Assembly (NCBI RefSeq): GCF_047663525.1
Contig: NC_092591.1
Coordinates: 31,281,001-31,345,000 of the forward strand
Reading direction: 5' to 3'
DNA: 64,000 bases
From: Anas platyrhynchos
Lineage: Eukaryota; Chordata; Aves; Anseriformes; Anatidae
Below, in pieces: positions 25,701-39,200 of this stretch. The position numbers and the translations under genes are program-made. The first letter of the stretch is position 1, and every line of letters starts with the position of its first letter. Below the pieces are notes generated by a model that saw nothing but the letters and a program-made list of their open reading frames with translations, was not told the DNA's origin and ran no database searches.

Positions 25701-28700
25701 AAAAGCATGAACATAAAGCATGAAGCATAAGGAGATGATGTGGGCTTTTATATTTGCTCTGCACATCCCTGCAGCCTTGTCCCTGGCTGGGTGAGCACGC
25801 GAGGGCTCAGGAGAAGGAGCAAACACCATCTGTGCCACCTCTTTGCTCTGCTGACCCTGAATAAGGGCAATGAGCACCCAGAAATCATCCTGGCTTTGCA
25901 GGTTTTGTTCTGGAGGGGGGGGAAAGAAGGAAGGAAAACCAAATCTTTGTTTCTCTTCAAAGGCAGAAGTGCCAATCCCTGTGTGCCCCATGGTAATGGA
26001 GCATGGAGTAGCAGGGCTGCTCGTTATTTAACCCACTGGGGATCTGGGTGCCAGCCCCAAAGCAGGTCGCTTCCCAGCAGCTCCCTCATCTTCAGAAGTC
26101 TCTGATTCCCCATGAAAGATCTCTTCATCTCTGTGGTTTAGTGACATGAGGAGAAATTAAAAATAATAATCATTATCGGATGGAAATGTCTGGTTGGTAA
26201 CATGAATGGAAATTCTCGGAGTGGTCCTAGAAGATGCTCAGCAAAAAGATGACTTTTGGCAGACAAAAGCTGTTAATTTGTCTCAATCTGATGAATGTGG
26301 GTTGGTGTTATTAAAACTGGCTGAGAGCTGACTTTAAAGGAGAGCACTCATCTCCACCAAATAACCAGCAGGAAGAAAATAATCTTTGCTTCCATATCGC
26401 AGTCTGGCCAAGAGCTGCTGTTAATTTTAAACAGCAGAACAATCTGATAAGAAAAGCAGAAGGCTCTTAAAAGATCATTTTAGATGAGAGATGTGGCTTG
26501 AAAATGACAGCAAAATAATAAATTGCTGCTGGCTGGGCTGGAACTTGCCCACCTCAGGCCAGCCGAAGCTTCACCCCAGTCTGGGCAGCGAAGCACTTCC
26601 CCCTGCACAGCCTCGTCCTGGAAAAGTCTTTTCTGACCTAATCCTCATCTTTTCTAAGGAGCTAGAGGAGGGATTGCTTACTCCAGAGCTTGTATTGCCC
26701 CATGCCAGGATTTTTTTGGCTCTGAGTGGGTACAGGAGGCCAGACAGGTGGATTTTAAGATGATTTCAGAAGCTCCATCCTGCCCTGCTCATTCCTTGTC
26801 TGCTGTCTGACGATGCTGCTTGAAGCACCAACACTTGAGGCACCTGCAATGGCATCCCAGTGCCCATTCTACCCTTCACGGGTGATGATCAAGGACCTGA
26901 ATTTGTGGTTTTCAACCCCATATTTAAATACTGGGGTAATCTTTTAGAAACATCTGTGGGTTGCAGGAGCTGGTGGTGCTCAGCATCTCCCATAACCTTT
27001 GTGAGGGACCACACAAAGCCACTTTGGGGCATGTCCACCTTGGCCACCTGTCTACGAAGCAGCAGTCACAGCGTGGTCCTTCCTCCCGTGGCAGGCTGCA
27101 GGCTCTCTCAGCTCGAAATCCTAGACAGCCTGTCAATTACAGAGGAGCAGCATATTCTTAGCATCATTACGCGGCGCTGCCAGCTCATGCTCTGGATTGA
27201 TTTCCTCCGTTTAAGCACACCGTGAGCTACTCCTTTTCCCCGTATTGGTGGGTGGGAGTTCTCAGGAAGAGCAGCTGCAGGAGGATCAGGCTGCCAGCAG
27301 CTTCCCGTCCCCGTTTTCTTGTAGATGCTGGCAAACCTTGGCCTTGGTGATATGCTGAATTTGTGCGTGGGCTTGTGCTCGATAGGTGTGTGTAACAAAT
27401 GTTTACAGCAAATTATATTCCACAGAGATGCTAATCAGCCTCAGCCATCACCTGTTTATTTTGTTTTATTATTTTTTTGTCACTCACTGTGTTAGGTGCT
27501 GCTTTTTACAAAAAGATGCTTTAAGAAACTTGGTTTTCAGCCTCCTTCCTTCTTCCTGCATGCTGCCCATTGTGCTTCGTTAGCTTGTCTGTTGTTTTGG
27601 TTGGTGATATTAAGCAGAAATGGTTCTCGTTCTGCTCTGACAAACTGCAGTCATATTGTCTTAAATTCCCCTTTTTTAACTTTATTCTGCCCCATCTTGA
27701 GAACAAATTACTGACAGCCGGATGATGATGATGTGTTACAATGCTGGTGTGATCCATACCTCTGGGAGGCTTCAGGGGGTAGGGAGAGGCTGTTTCATGC
27801 TGAGATAAGGGAGAATTGTCATTAAAAGGCACAGAGCTGGGGAGCTAACACTGCACTTGTGATCACTGGTTTCCCACACACTAAAATATCGCCCTCCCTA
27901 TTTGATAGTACCTCTCTGCGGGTAAGTCACAGCCTGAACACGCTGCTTTCAGACAGTGCTGCTGTGGGCCTGCCCATGCCTACTGATGGTTTGTTTTTCT
28001 CCATTGCTGCGCTGTTATCAGCAGCTTGTCTTTTGTTGCTGTTATTTAGATTGGCACATCTCCCAGCATGTAAATTATTGCCACTGGTAGGAAGGCTTAG
28101 TGTTGCTGTATAAGCCAAAAATAAAAATAAAAAAAAATCCCTAGTGGAAATGTTGTTTATATCAGCAAGGGTTTATTTGAGTGAGAGCTAAACAGTCTTC
28201 TTTTCCTACAATAACCCATAACAGCTTCACGTAATGTCCTTTCTAGTTAAACCACGTGTAGCATCACCTGAGTGCAACACTACCCGCACACAACATGACT
28301 CTGCCATTTACTCTCAGTTTAAGCTACTTAATTTTTTCCAAAAGTCTTAAAATATGAGTTCCTGTTACTCTTATGATGATTTTAAGTATAGACCAAGCCC
28401 AAGTCTGATTTCCTGTAGCTCGGTGTGTCCAAAGGGTGGACCACATGAAAGCTCCCAGAGTGTTCATCCAAATACCTGTAGCACAGTGCCTTCAGTGGCT
28501 GTCTTCTCTCCCCTTGAGCAACACAGGATTATGCTACTCAAGTGTAATGTTTCTATGTAATAAAAGTATAGGTAGCTTAAAACTAGATACTTGGTGTACT
28601 TGGAGCATTTTTAAACCCTTTTTGCTCTTAAGCTGATAGATGGGTTCTTTTAGTCCTGCTGTTTACGCACCAATTGAGTTAGACCGAGTCAGACAGCCTT

Positions 28701-31350
28701 CAGAGCAAGCTGCCAATTGCTGGGTCTGGATCTATCCCTTGACTGGGATGCAGTCTCCAATTAAATGCCAATCTATAAGCGGTTACGTTTTGGCAGGTCT
28801 AATTCTCTCCTGAAAAGAATATGCTGCAACGCTTCAGGACCTAATTTACTGTCTTGTGCTGACATTACCAATCAAGAGCTACAAACGGAAAACTGGTGTT
28901 TCTTCCTGACCTGTGTCCAGCATCACAAAACAGCAAAAACACCACGGAGTCCTGCACTCATTCGGCTTCCTTAGCCGTGCCAAAGCCGGTAGGTGGAGCT
29001 GGTATTACACCGCTGGAAGCCAACAAACCCTTTGACAACACAGTTGGTGCTGCTTAGGGAGGGGATTGACAGAGGAACACGCCTCACAGACAAAGATCTC
29101 TTCAGTTATCACTGAAACAACCAGCACTAGTTCTCGTCTCCTCCTCCATCACAAGGCATTTGTTTGGCTTTCTGGCATCCATTCCGCTTGATACTGATTT
29201 ATTCTGAGTTCGTTTTGTTTGTTTTACTTAAGTCCCTGGATCTGATTTAAAGTTTTCAGGACTTGTTCTCAGTTTGGGGCAACAGGCTTTGTTCCAGGCC
29301 ATCCTGGAAGAGCAAGCTTTACAAATGCAAAGGGTTGGAAATAGCTGGTCTTTCCTGCTACATTCAAGCAGATTCTACTCTGCAAAATGCCACTCAGAGT
29401 AGCTGGTATTTTGGATAAATTGAGGCAGATGGCCTTCCCATTCCTCATTCTTCTGTATGTGAAGAACAGATAAATGTAACTAAGCAGCAAAGGACCTGTG
29501 CATGTCTCGCGGGAGTATCAATGCAAATCTGAAGTGCTCAGCTAATTCTAGGTTTGGACAATTTTTCCCCAAGCCCTTTCTGTGAGCTTCTGAGCTACTT
29601 TTATTTAAAATGTTGAGTACTGCTTTCTCTAAATGAAGAGCTAGATTATGGGGACCTGAGACTTTAAATGTTTCAGTACAGTTATTTTGAATACATTTCT
29701 TGCTCAGATAGCTTTAATGGGAATAGACAAGATGATATAAAGCATCTTCACAGCCACTGTTAATCACAAGAAGGAAGGGTATTGACTGTAAAATAGCCTG
29801 GGAACAGAAAAAGAAACTGCATTTTTCTCTTTGTACATACCATTTCTGATAAATACTCAAAAGCATCTTCATTATAGCTTGACAGCACAGGTGAGAGTAT
29901 TTACAGCACATTATCTGACTGTACGGCATAGCAGACTTATTTTTAGAGATAAATTAATAGGGACATTTAAAAGATGACAAAGAGACCCTTTTCAACACTG
30001 CCAGATCTTTGTAGGTCCTATATCACTGACATTCATGTGATTCACCATATTTCTCAAACCTCAGTGTTTGTTCTAATGGAGACCTCTGAGTGTGACTTCT
30101 TTCGTAAATGGCAAGGCTGGGGTGGGTGGTTACACGGGTAAGGCTGATTGTGTGGGCAAACACCAAGTCACGACACTGAAGAAGCAGCAACAGAATAACA
30201 GCTGTCAGGGGATGAAACAATAGCACCATTTATAATTGTACAGTGACAGGAAACAATGAAGGTGGTACCAAGGAGCTCCTTTTAAAAATGTATTTTCATA
30301 GATACATAATGAACAGGCTAGCGTGCATAAGCTGCTAGAACTACCCCTGCAATTTCTGTCTAAAGAGCTTTATCTGACAGAAGATGTACACTGCTTCCCT
30401 CTATCGACCTTTAGTGTCAATGCTAAGACAGAAAGCACAGCTCACAGAAGCATTAGTCTTATACAAGTACACAATTGCTGATTCTTTGATTAATAATGGG
30501 AAACAACCCTCTGTAGAGGAAACAGGATTGAAGAATATAATATATATATATATATATGCACATACTAGAATATAAAGTCAAATAATTCTGTGCTAGTTTG
30601 TGATGAAAACAAGCTATTTGTAGCCTCCTTGGTTATCACACTTGTTTTCCTGATGTAGGAACTCATCTGACCCTCCCCTGGAGGGGCGGAAGTTGATGAG
30701 AGAAACAGATACAACATGACCGATAATAAAAATACTCCCTCTCCAGCTCATTCTCTATCAGAGTTTGGATGGCCAATATAGTGGGAAGGAACATTACAAA
30801 GACAGGAATGTTAAGTAGTCTTCTGTTGCTACAATCTCAATATTATCATCAATTTAACCACTGCAGTGACAGTTTCCTTTAGGACTCAAAGTTCAGGTAG
30901 GTGAACAGTATCTGTCCTCCTCCAGGCACAGCTCAGGGCCAGCTCAATCATAAACAGTGAAGTTCAATAGAAAACACAGTGAACTTTGCAAGAAAAGAAT
31001 ACCCAATTTAGTGATCAAAGAGGTACAAGACAGGAAAAAAAAATTGATTCAGTGGTTTATCTGTTCTATTCTAGACCATTATGTTTTCTGATGCTTCTGA
31101 ACAACTGCTCTTTCTTTTGTTCAGCGTGCCTCCTGACGAGCTACAGACAATTCACATTCATGCTGGAATGATTAGGTTGCTACAGGTTGGGACTAGATTG
31201 AAGTAGGATTTCAGTTCAATGTATGCTGTTTCACTCTTACAACGAATGCCAGTCAATATCTCTGGAGGTCCAGAGCAGTTTTGTTGTTGTCTTTGCTTTC
31301 TTTCATTTTTTTAAATGACTGACAATACGTGCTTATGCCTCCCTCCCCCA
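22796..31350. other. no gene recognised
   Basis: About 8.5 kb between the receptor upstream region and the CCDC32 3' end. Only short, unsupported open frames exist. The part next to 31,350 may include 3' UTR of CCDC32 if a distal poly(A) site is used. Confidence 0.45.
30539..30558. repeat. (TA)n microsatellite
   Basis: About nine to ten TA dinucleotides. Confidence 0.85.
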
Positions 31351-31355
31351 CTCGG

Positions 31356-31364
31356 GTTATTTAT
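31356..31364 (-). terminator. CCDC32: candidate CCDC32 poly(A) signal
   Basis: TTATTTATT on the plus strand reads AATAAATAA on the minus strand. It lies about 60 bases past the CCDC32 stop codon. This would give a very short 3' UTR, and other TTTATT motifs further on could also be used. Confidence 0.4.
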
Positions 31365-31419
31365 TACTGTTCCTGCACACAGCTTCGTTGGGGTTTGGAT
31401 GAGAGGCATGGCTTGTATC

Positions 31420-34400
31420 TCACTGCTCAGCAGCTGGAGGTTCTTCGGTCTCCTGCTTCTCTGCCTGTGATTCTGGAGGGATGAGGTACTGTACTTCTTC
31501 AGTATTGATTGCCACTTTATCAGGCTGTAGCCAGCGCTTTAGATGCTCTAATGTGCTGAGGGAAAGCAAAGACAGAGTGAAACATGAGAGAGCAATTTCA
31601 CAGGAAGATACAAAAAGATCTGTTAGCCCTGCTAACACCAGAAAGGCAGGGAGAGGTTGCAAAAAGTACGTCTACATCCTAGAACTCTAATGCTATGGAT
31701 ACTGTAGATGCACGTAAATACACACTTACTCTCTCACAGACTATCTCAAAATAGCTGGTCTGACCAGAAAAGTTCTACCCCATCTTGTTTAAATACTGAC
31801 TCAAGTTTATTTTAATTCTAAAATGTGCATCTGTATGCTCATCCTCCAGCAAGTGTGATACATGCCATTCAGTCCTTGCACTGGAAAATTAACTCGTCCT
31901 TGCTCTTTTACAAGAGCAGAGTTTTACTTGGTAGTGTCCGTGAGATGATTTGTGTCCTTAAAAGTTAAGGCTGGTTTAATTACATGATTCTCATCCAGCA
32001 ATCTGGTACCATTCAGGGGTAACCTCTAACTTCATTCAGTCAAATTCTGGTGAGGAAAGTATTTTCATGGATAACATCCTCAGCCTTTAAAAACAAAGTG
32101 GGAAGAACATCTATGCCTAGACCAACTTGCTTTTTAAATGTCACATTCAAGCTAACTGGTCAAAGAATCTAAAACCTACACATAAACATGGATTATTTGT
32201 CATACTTGAACTCCAAAACTAGCTGAAGTAGATTTTCTTCAAGGGAGAAAGATAATCTTCTTTTCAGTTAGAAGCAATCATGAAAAATGTCAGCTCAGAA
32301 AAGAGAAATATGGAGAGCATTATAAGTGATTGGGAGTGTGAGCTTACTAAAGAAAAAGACTCTCATCTTAATTCATACATCATCTGTAAAAGGGCAACGG
32401 GTGAGAGAGCAGAAGCATTGTAAGGCAGGCACTAAACTGAGAGCCACTCGGGAAATCTAATCTCAGGACTGGTACCAACCCTGGAAAGAACTTCAAATTC
32501 CACTTGTCTCTGAAGCAGTACTTAACAGGGCCCTGACAAAGATGCAGGGAATGGTCTGGACTTCGCTGTTAAAAGTCAAGCCTTAAAAAAGCAATTTGAG
32601 ATGTATTAGACATTCCCTCCCTACCCAAAATGTGACAAGGGTAGTTGTCAAATAGAATCCTGTTCTTTCCACTCTAGATCACCCCAGTCCAAGGGATGCA
32701 AAAATCAGCAAACAGCTTTGAAAGTTCAACCCACCCATGCCCTGTCTGTTTTCCTCTAGCATGATACAAGTCTGTTTGGTGGGGAGGGTTGGATTTGGTA
32801 AATTGGTAATTTGCTTATTACCTCTCATCAGATTCGTGTCCCTCTACGTAAAATTCAGACTCAAACTTCTCCTGCAGGAACCTGTCCCAGCATTCTTTCT
32901 TAGCTTGGGAAAGAGTACGCAGCATGTCCTTGGAGGTCACCTCTTGAGACAAACCTTTTATTCTCATCAGTCTTCTCTCTGAAGAGGCAAAAGGGGAGGG
33001 GGTCTTTATTACAATTTTCTCAGGGGAAAGAAAAAAGTGTCTACACTTTGATATTAAAAAGGTTAAATTAACATTTCAAGACTTAATATTTTAAAAAGTA
33101 ACTTTTTCTTTTATTTGAAGTCTGCATGACAGCATTTCATTTATGTGTGCGTTTGTAATTTGGAGTGACATTTCAGAAGGAAATAAGGTGTGTATGCAAT
33201 CAGTCAACTCTGCCCATTTTTGTGTTTTAGTAACTTTTGCGCTTACTGTTCAATTTCAATGAAACCTTCACACAGAAGGTACAGATTTTGGAGGCAGTAA
33301 GTCCCCACACTTTCCATGCAAATTGGGATGGAATATAAATCACACTAATTGCAGTGTGAAATGCAAATAATGCTCAAACTGAGACCAGGGATGGTGGAAT
33401 GCAGAGAGTGCAGCAGTATTATCAGTTGGATATCTCAGAACAGAATGTAATGTTTTAAGTTTTTCAGTCACAGGCTAGTGAAAACCATGTTTTTACCAGA
33501 CGCAGGGTAGTCCAACTACAGTACACAAAGCTGCAAGGAAGCAAATTTCATGGAGTTCCTTCAGTCACAAAATCCCTTTATAATAGATTCCTTCTTAAAT
33601 TGGGTCAGGAATCAACTTATGCTCACGCATTTATTTTTTAATTGAAAAGCCTATGATTGTCAGTTGAACTGCACTAGTTCAAGACACGGTGGCCCACTTG
33701 TTACTCTTTTTCGAGTTTGTCTTGTGTCACAGAATTTGGTTGTCACTGAAAGTGTCTGGCCTGAGCAATTATTAAGACTTGAAATACCATAACTGGCCAA
33801 ATGTACCGATAGGCTGATCCTATGATGACTCAATTATTAATCCTGGCCACGTACAAACCCAGTACAAGTTTATACTTCTGTTGACTTAGCTAGAATGCAC
33901 AAGACAAACTTTGTGCTAGCTTTATGCTTCCACCCTGAGTCTGAGAAAACAGATCCAGATCCAGTATGAAGCCTGCTTGTGAAAAGTAATCCATTAGCAT
34001 TTTCTGAACAAATTGGAACTATTGCAGCAATTAATAACGGAAGAGCAATTTATGGCTTGTTGCCATGGCACCTTTGATCAGATACCAAGAGCTCTACTTA
34101 GTGTACTGTGAAACAACAGTCTGAAACAGTAACAAAGTCAAAATGGAGGCTCTGGCAGAAATAAAAGCTTTAAAAAAAACAAAAACAAAACAAAGAAAAA
34201 CACTTCTGCAACCCTGTCCCTATTCCTCTTGGTCTGTTCCTGCATGCAACCTCCTTTGCAAGCCAACATGACCATGCGGCTGCACTGCAAACCAGATTAC
34301 AAACTGACCCAAATAAAAATAACTCCATAGAAAGGAATATTTTATAGATTATGAAGGAAATAACTAATCATGCTGAGGTTAACTGCATGATCTGTCACTT

Positions 34401-35180
34401 TAAAATACAGATTCTAGCAGGCTTTATTTGGGAAAGCATCAAAGCTTTCTTTCCTATATCTGCCTCCCTACCTCCCCAGCCAGAAAAGAGGTCACAGAAA
34501 TCTCACTTTTTTTCTTTGCACTCAGTTGCATCTCCTGAGACTCTGTGAAATAATGAAACAAATGATGGTGGCACAGAAACACAGAGGCGCTATAGCGAGT
34601 TCAAACCACATTTCCCCTCCCTCAGTCAACTACAGTAGGACTATGTGCTGCCCAGAGAAAGAAACAGCAGTATCCCTATTCTATTTATTTTGCAGGAAGA
34701 GCAAAAATTCTTTGGTTTATACTTGATAGAGAGTTTCTTCCCATGGAATAGCTGAAGAAGCTACAGTTGTGCTTATCATTGCCACTTGCATTAACTGAGT
34801 CAGACGAACTACTGAGTTTGTGCAAGACATTCTTCCAACCAGAGGTGTGAGCACTGTCATCCTGGCCTCATAAACAGTGCCATAGTTATCAGCAGGCATC
34901 TAAGCACATGTAGGAACCAACACCTGACCAGACACTCACCGAGGGATGCCAAATACACCTCTGAATCATTCAGGGGAGCCCAGGGCTTGAGGTTTGTTTG
35001 GGAAGAGCCTCCGGACACATTGCTCTGACTTCCCCCATCGGCGTACGCATCCGTGAAGGAGTCTGTGAACGCCTCGCTGTCGTCCTGAAGCTCTGGCCGG
35101 GGCAGACAGGAGCAGATTTCAGCCCAGAGGTCTTCGCTGGACCTGGCGACGGTGGCATCAGCGCTCTCGATCATCCTCAT
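31420..35180 (-). CDS. CCDC32: CCDC32 (C15orf57 orthologue), three coding exons
   Basis: Coding exons on the minus strand are 35180-34940, 32978-32822 and 31555-31420, with GT-AG junctions and continuous phase, giving 177 residues (about 185 in human). Recognisable blocks are MRMIESAD near the start, SSEDLWAEICSCLP, KPWAPLNDSEVYLASLE, RIKGLSQEVTSKDMLRTL, AKKECWDRFLQEK, and the C-terminal LKRWLQPDKV and EEVQYLIPPESQ ending in AAEQ. These match human CCDC32 as I remember it. The protein is small and acidic, with a central helical, coiled-coil-prone segment. From the literature, it is implicated in assembling the AP2 clathrin adaptor, and human loss causes a cardio-facio-neuro-developmental syndrome. 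The start codon sits 10 bases into its exon, behind a CTTCTCTCAG acceptor (exon start 35189), so there is a noncoding first exon nearer the shared promoter. No frame damage is seen. Confidence 0.93.
32979..34939 (-). other. CCDC32: CCDC32 intron between coding exons 1 and 2
   Basis: Flanked by donor GTGAGT (34939 downwards) and an acceptor ending CTCTTCAG. I see no repeats or nested gene. Confidence 0.8.
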
Positions 35181-35189
35181 GGCGAAGAG

Positions 35190-35840
35190 CTGAGAGAAGG
35201 GGGAGAAAGGGCGCGCGGTGAGTGTGACACGGGACCTCCACACCCGCTGCCCTCTGCTCGAGACACCTCAGTGGGGCCTTTAGAACACCTTTAGGTGTTC
35301 TTATGGCACCTTGAGGGCACATTTAAGGGATTTTTTGCATCACGGGGGTGACCCACTCCGGGGCTATCGGTTACAGCCGCGCCCTGAGGGACCCCTCACA
35401 GCAGCAGGCCGCGGGGCCCCGGCTGCCCACCGGCCCGGTCCCTCCAGGCCCCGCGCCCCTCCAGCCCCTGTCACAGCCGCCCCCCCGGCTCGGCAGCCCT
35501 CCCCCTCCCCGGGCACAGCGGGGCCGCGCCGTCCCTCGCCCCCAAACCTGGCTCGGCCACCGCCGCTCGGACCGTCAACACGGCAAAGCCGCGACGGCTT
35601 CAGACCGAGCGAAGATTGACGTGTGGGCTGACCAATCACCGCGCCGCTTTGGGGGGGGAGAGGGCGCCCATTAGTCCAGCCCTCGGAGGAGGCGGGAAGA
35701 TGGGCGGGAGGTGGGAGGGAGAGTGACGCCGCTGCGCTGCCATCTTGGGAAAGGGCGGAAGGTTTGCTAAGCGGCGTAGGCGAGCGCGGCGCGACACCTG
35801 GCAACGGGGCGGCCGCGGGGACGGGACCGGGACAGGTATG
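35190..35840. promoter_or_regulatory. shared CpG-rich promoter region of CCDC32 (-) and PCMT-like gene (+)
   Basis: The two genes are head to head, with start codons about 1.06 kb apart and CpG- and GC-rich sequence between. Visible elements are a CCAAT box at 35632-35636, a CRE-like TGACGTG near 35617, and a YY1-type GCTGCCATCTTGG at about 35736-35748. No TATA box is evident. The arrangement suggests a bidirectional CpG-island promoter. Transcription start sites cannot be fixed from sequence alone. Confidence 0.65.
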
Positions 35841-35900
35841 GGGACGGGGACCGGTATAGGGACAGGGACAGGGATCGAGGCCGAGTATGGGGCCGGGGCC
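35816..35900. repeat. GGGACR hexanucleotide-like repeat
   Basis: Imperfect tandem GGGACA/GGGACC/GGTATG hexamers. A plausible splice donor (GGACAG followed by GTATGG, exon end 35835) for the noncoding first exon of the PCMT-like gene lies inside the tract. Confidence 0.65.
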
Positions 35901-36237
35901 GTTAACCGGTGTCCCCATGAGCCGCGGACGACGCCTTGTCGTTATGTTTTGGAGGGCTGCGCGGGGTAATTTGCAATTTTAAGCGCAAAAAGCCTTAATT
36001 ATTGTTAATTACGTCACGGTTCTTCCCTTTAAGCACAAAAAGCCGGTAATTACGGCACGGCGGTTACCGATAACCAAGGTGTCCATGCACCAGTGCTGGT
36101 GGCGCCCCATGTAGTGCGCTCCGCTGCCTTCGAGCAGCGCCCAGTATCGATTATTTCGTTTTTAACCCAAAAAAGGCTTGGGGTTGGGCGTGCCCATCGG
36201 CGATCCCGTCCCCTTTCCCCTGGCAGGTGTCCGTGGG

Positions 36238-39200
36238 ATGAGCCCCCTGCTGCCCTGCGCCACGCTGACACTCATGGGACTGCTCCTCGCCAGGACGATG
36301 GCCTGGACTTCCAGCGGAAAGACGCACCCCGAGCTGGTCAACAACCTCTACAGTGAGTAACGAGGCTGTTTCCAGGTCCCCAGCTGCTTCGAGCTGCCCC
36401 TCGGAGCCTCCGGTGCTTCGGGGTTAAGGTTTTTGGTGTCATGCAGCGACCCGATGCAACGCCGGTCGTCCCGAAGCGGTAGAGTAGACGGCCGAAATTT
36501 CCCAGCGTCGCAATCTGAACTTGTCCTAGTTATAATTGGAAACGAGAGGTTGTGCCAGAATTAGCCCAAAAGGCTATCTATCCCCACAGTCTGCCTGCCA
36601 TTCCTCTCACGGGGTAAACGCGTGACACCTTTTAAAACACTGCACGGAGCAGCATTGCTCGGAGCCGGCAGATGCTCAGCTTCTTGGCAGGGTTTCACCT
36701 CCAAGGATGTGCCCTGGGGTTGGAGTCACGCGTGGTGGTGCTGCCATGCACCGGGCAGCATCTGGAACACAAGTAAAAATAGCTTTGAATTTCCTCAGCT
36801 GCTAAAGCCGTGCTGATTTTCCCTGCGGTGCAAAGGAATGGTGAATGTTTCTATAGTCATTAAATCTGAACCAGAGTCTCCGCCTTCAGGAGTGAAAGTG
36901 TGACTTGTTTACTATATTTAACGCTCCCAGGCATGCTGTAGTTATAACTAACAGTCCTCGGAGAGAGGCTGGGCTGGTGGTGTGACTGTATTGTGATTTC
37001 ATCCAGTGCAGCAAAACCTGAAAAAGATGTACGAAAATTTCATCTGCAGGGTTTTCTCTGTATGTTTCTCTCTCTTTTTTTTTTTTTTTTTATCAACTCT
37101 CAGATAGCTTAGTAAGGGTTCTCCCAGTTCTGCTGTTAACTCCCAGAACTGTATTGCCTCCTTCCAAATACCTTCTTGCTTCCACACTGAGGATTTAAGT
37201 CCTTTCTCTGTCTGTTTTCCTCCATCTCCTAGAAAAAGGAATAATTAAATCCCAGCGGGTCTTCGATGTGTTACTGGCTACTGACAGAGGCCACTACATC
37301 AAATATTTCCCATACATGGATTCTCCTCAATCTATTGGTGAGTAACTCAAAGTATCACCGTTTTTATGGTGTTTATGTTGAGTATGCTAACCACAGTGAC
37401 AGAGGGGCATGAGGTGGCTCAGCTGGTCAGAGTTCTTAATGCTGGAAGCGCTCTCACCAAATCAGTGGCTGAGTTTTTAGACAGGCCAGGTAGAGCAATC
37501 CTCATCCATATTTCAGCTTGTGGGATCCAGAGGAAATAGAACAATAGAACAATATATATTTTCCACAGTCAGAATGTGCATTGATCATTCTGAGTTCAGC
37601 TTGTGGAAGGGAAACAAACACAGTCTGTGATAGCTGCAGAGCATTTTTGATGAATGAGCTGGGGGGTGGAGATTGGAGCAGTTGGGAACTGAAGCATTAA
37701 ATCTACCTTGGTCTTATTATTAATCCTTCAGGAGTTGACTATAAGTCAGTAAAATGCTTTAGTGAGGCAAAAGAGAGATTAAAGAACTGTTTACGGTTTG
37801 ATAATTAATTGGATCTTATCACCGTCATTTCTTTATCATGTAACTGTTGTCACTGGCTTCCTTTTAGGATACAAGGCTACAATCAGTGCACCACATATGG
37901 TGAGATATTCTTAATTATTTTTAACAGACATGCAAGAAATTGTTTGTCTCCCCCATCCCTTGCCTTTTTAAATTTTACTTAAATACTAAAGTAGGAAGGT
38001 GAAACAGGTCCTGCAGACACCATTATCGTGCTTGCTTCTTTAGATGCTGAAACTTTTATTTTTCTGAGTTCATTTAAAAGCGTGCTCAGGTAGAAATTCT
38101 GTTTAACTGGAGAGAACCATTAATATTGTCATAATAATAATCATTTTTGCACGATATTTTTCTTCCTGCTCCTTTGCATATTGACTGAACCTCTTTGTAA
38201 CTGCTGTTCTGCAAAGAGACGTTTCAGATCTGACATGACTCGCTCTGAACATGTCAGACAAAACGCCCAGTGTGCTGTGTTCAAATCAGAGCACAAAGTG
38301 CTTGGAACAAGAAAAAGTTGCAGGAGGAGGAAAGTAAAATGGGATGTTTCACACTCTCTTGTATTTGTACCCGCACAGCATGCCCATGCACTGGAGTTGT
38401 TGAAGGATCAGCTTGTGGAAGGTGCAAAAGCACTGGATGTCGGATCTGGGAGCGGGTACCTTACAGCTTGCTTTGCCAGGATGGTAAGCTCACGGGATAG
38501 CTAACCTAACTGGAACTGCTCAGCCTTAAAGGCAAAGTGGCACAGTGTCTGCACCTCCTTGTCCAGACACTTTGCTCTTAAGTTTCTTCCTAGAAATTCT
38601 CCAGCCCCCACACTACCTTGTTCTATAAAATGCACCTCTGTACCTACAGGATGTACAAAGTCTTTCCGCATCTCTGTGCATGTGGGAGGTATATGGGTGT
38701 TTGTCTGCTCTTTCCTTTGTAGATGGGCCCAACAGGGAAAGCCGTGGGTGTAGAACACATTAGAGAGCTGGTGAACGAATCCATCAGAAACGTCCAAGAA
38801 GACGATCCGACTTTGCTCAGCTCTGGCCGTGTAAAACTTGTGGGTGAGCTCTCTGGGACCCTGATGCTTGACCCCTCCTGTGAGCACTCATTAGCTCTGG
38901 CTGTCTGCAGAGCTCTGCTTCTCAAAACAGTGGCTCCAAGCTGTGCTAATGCTTTCCATGCTGTTGCTAGAAATCGCTGGCTGGCTAAGTGCAGTTTAAC
39001 ACTGACTTGAACGCTACTGTGTACATAAGCAGCTTTTAATGCTGCAGGCAGTCAAGCACACACCTCACATCTGAATGTGTAGTCCCTACACATTCAGTAA
39101 GAGGTGTTCTTCAGAGGAGAGGGATTGTACCACATCGGAGTTTTAGTTTGAGTGAGTTTACACATGCTTTTATTTTGTGTTTTTTCCTTTTTTTTTTTTT

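Noticed and set aside
35311-35918. Pro/Arg-rich frames in the CCDC32/PCMT-like promoter
   Set aside because: Products of CpG-island and hexamer-repeat composition. They overlap untranslated first-exon sequence.
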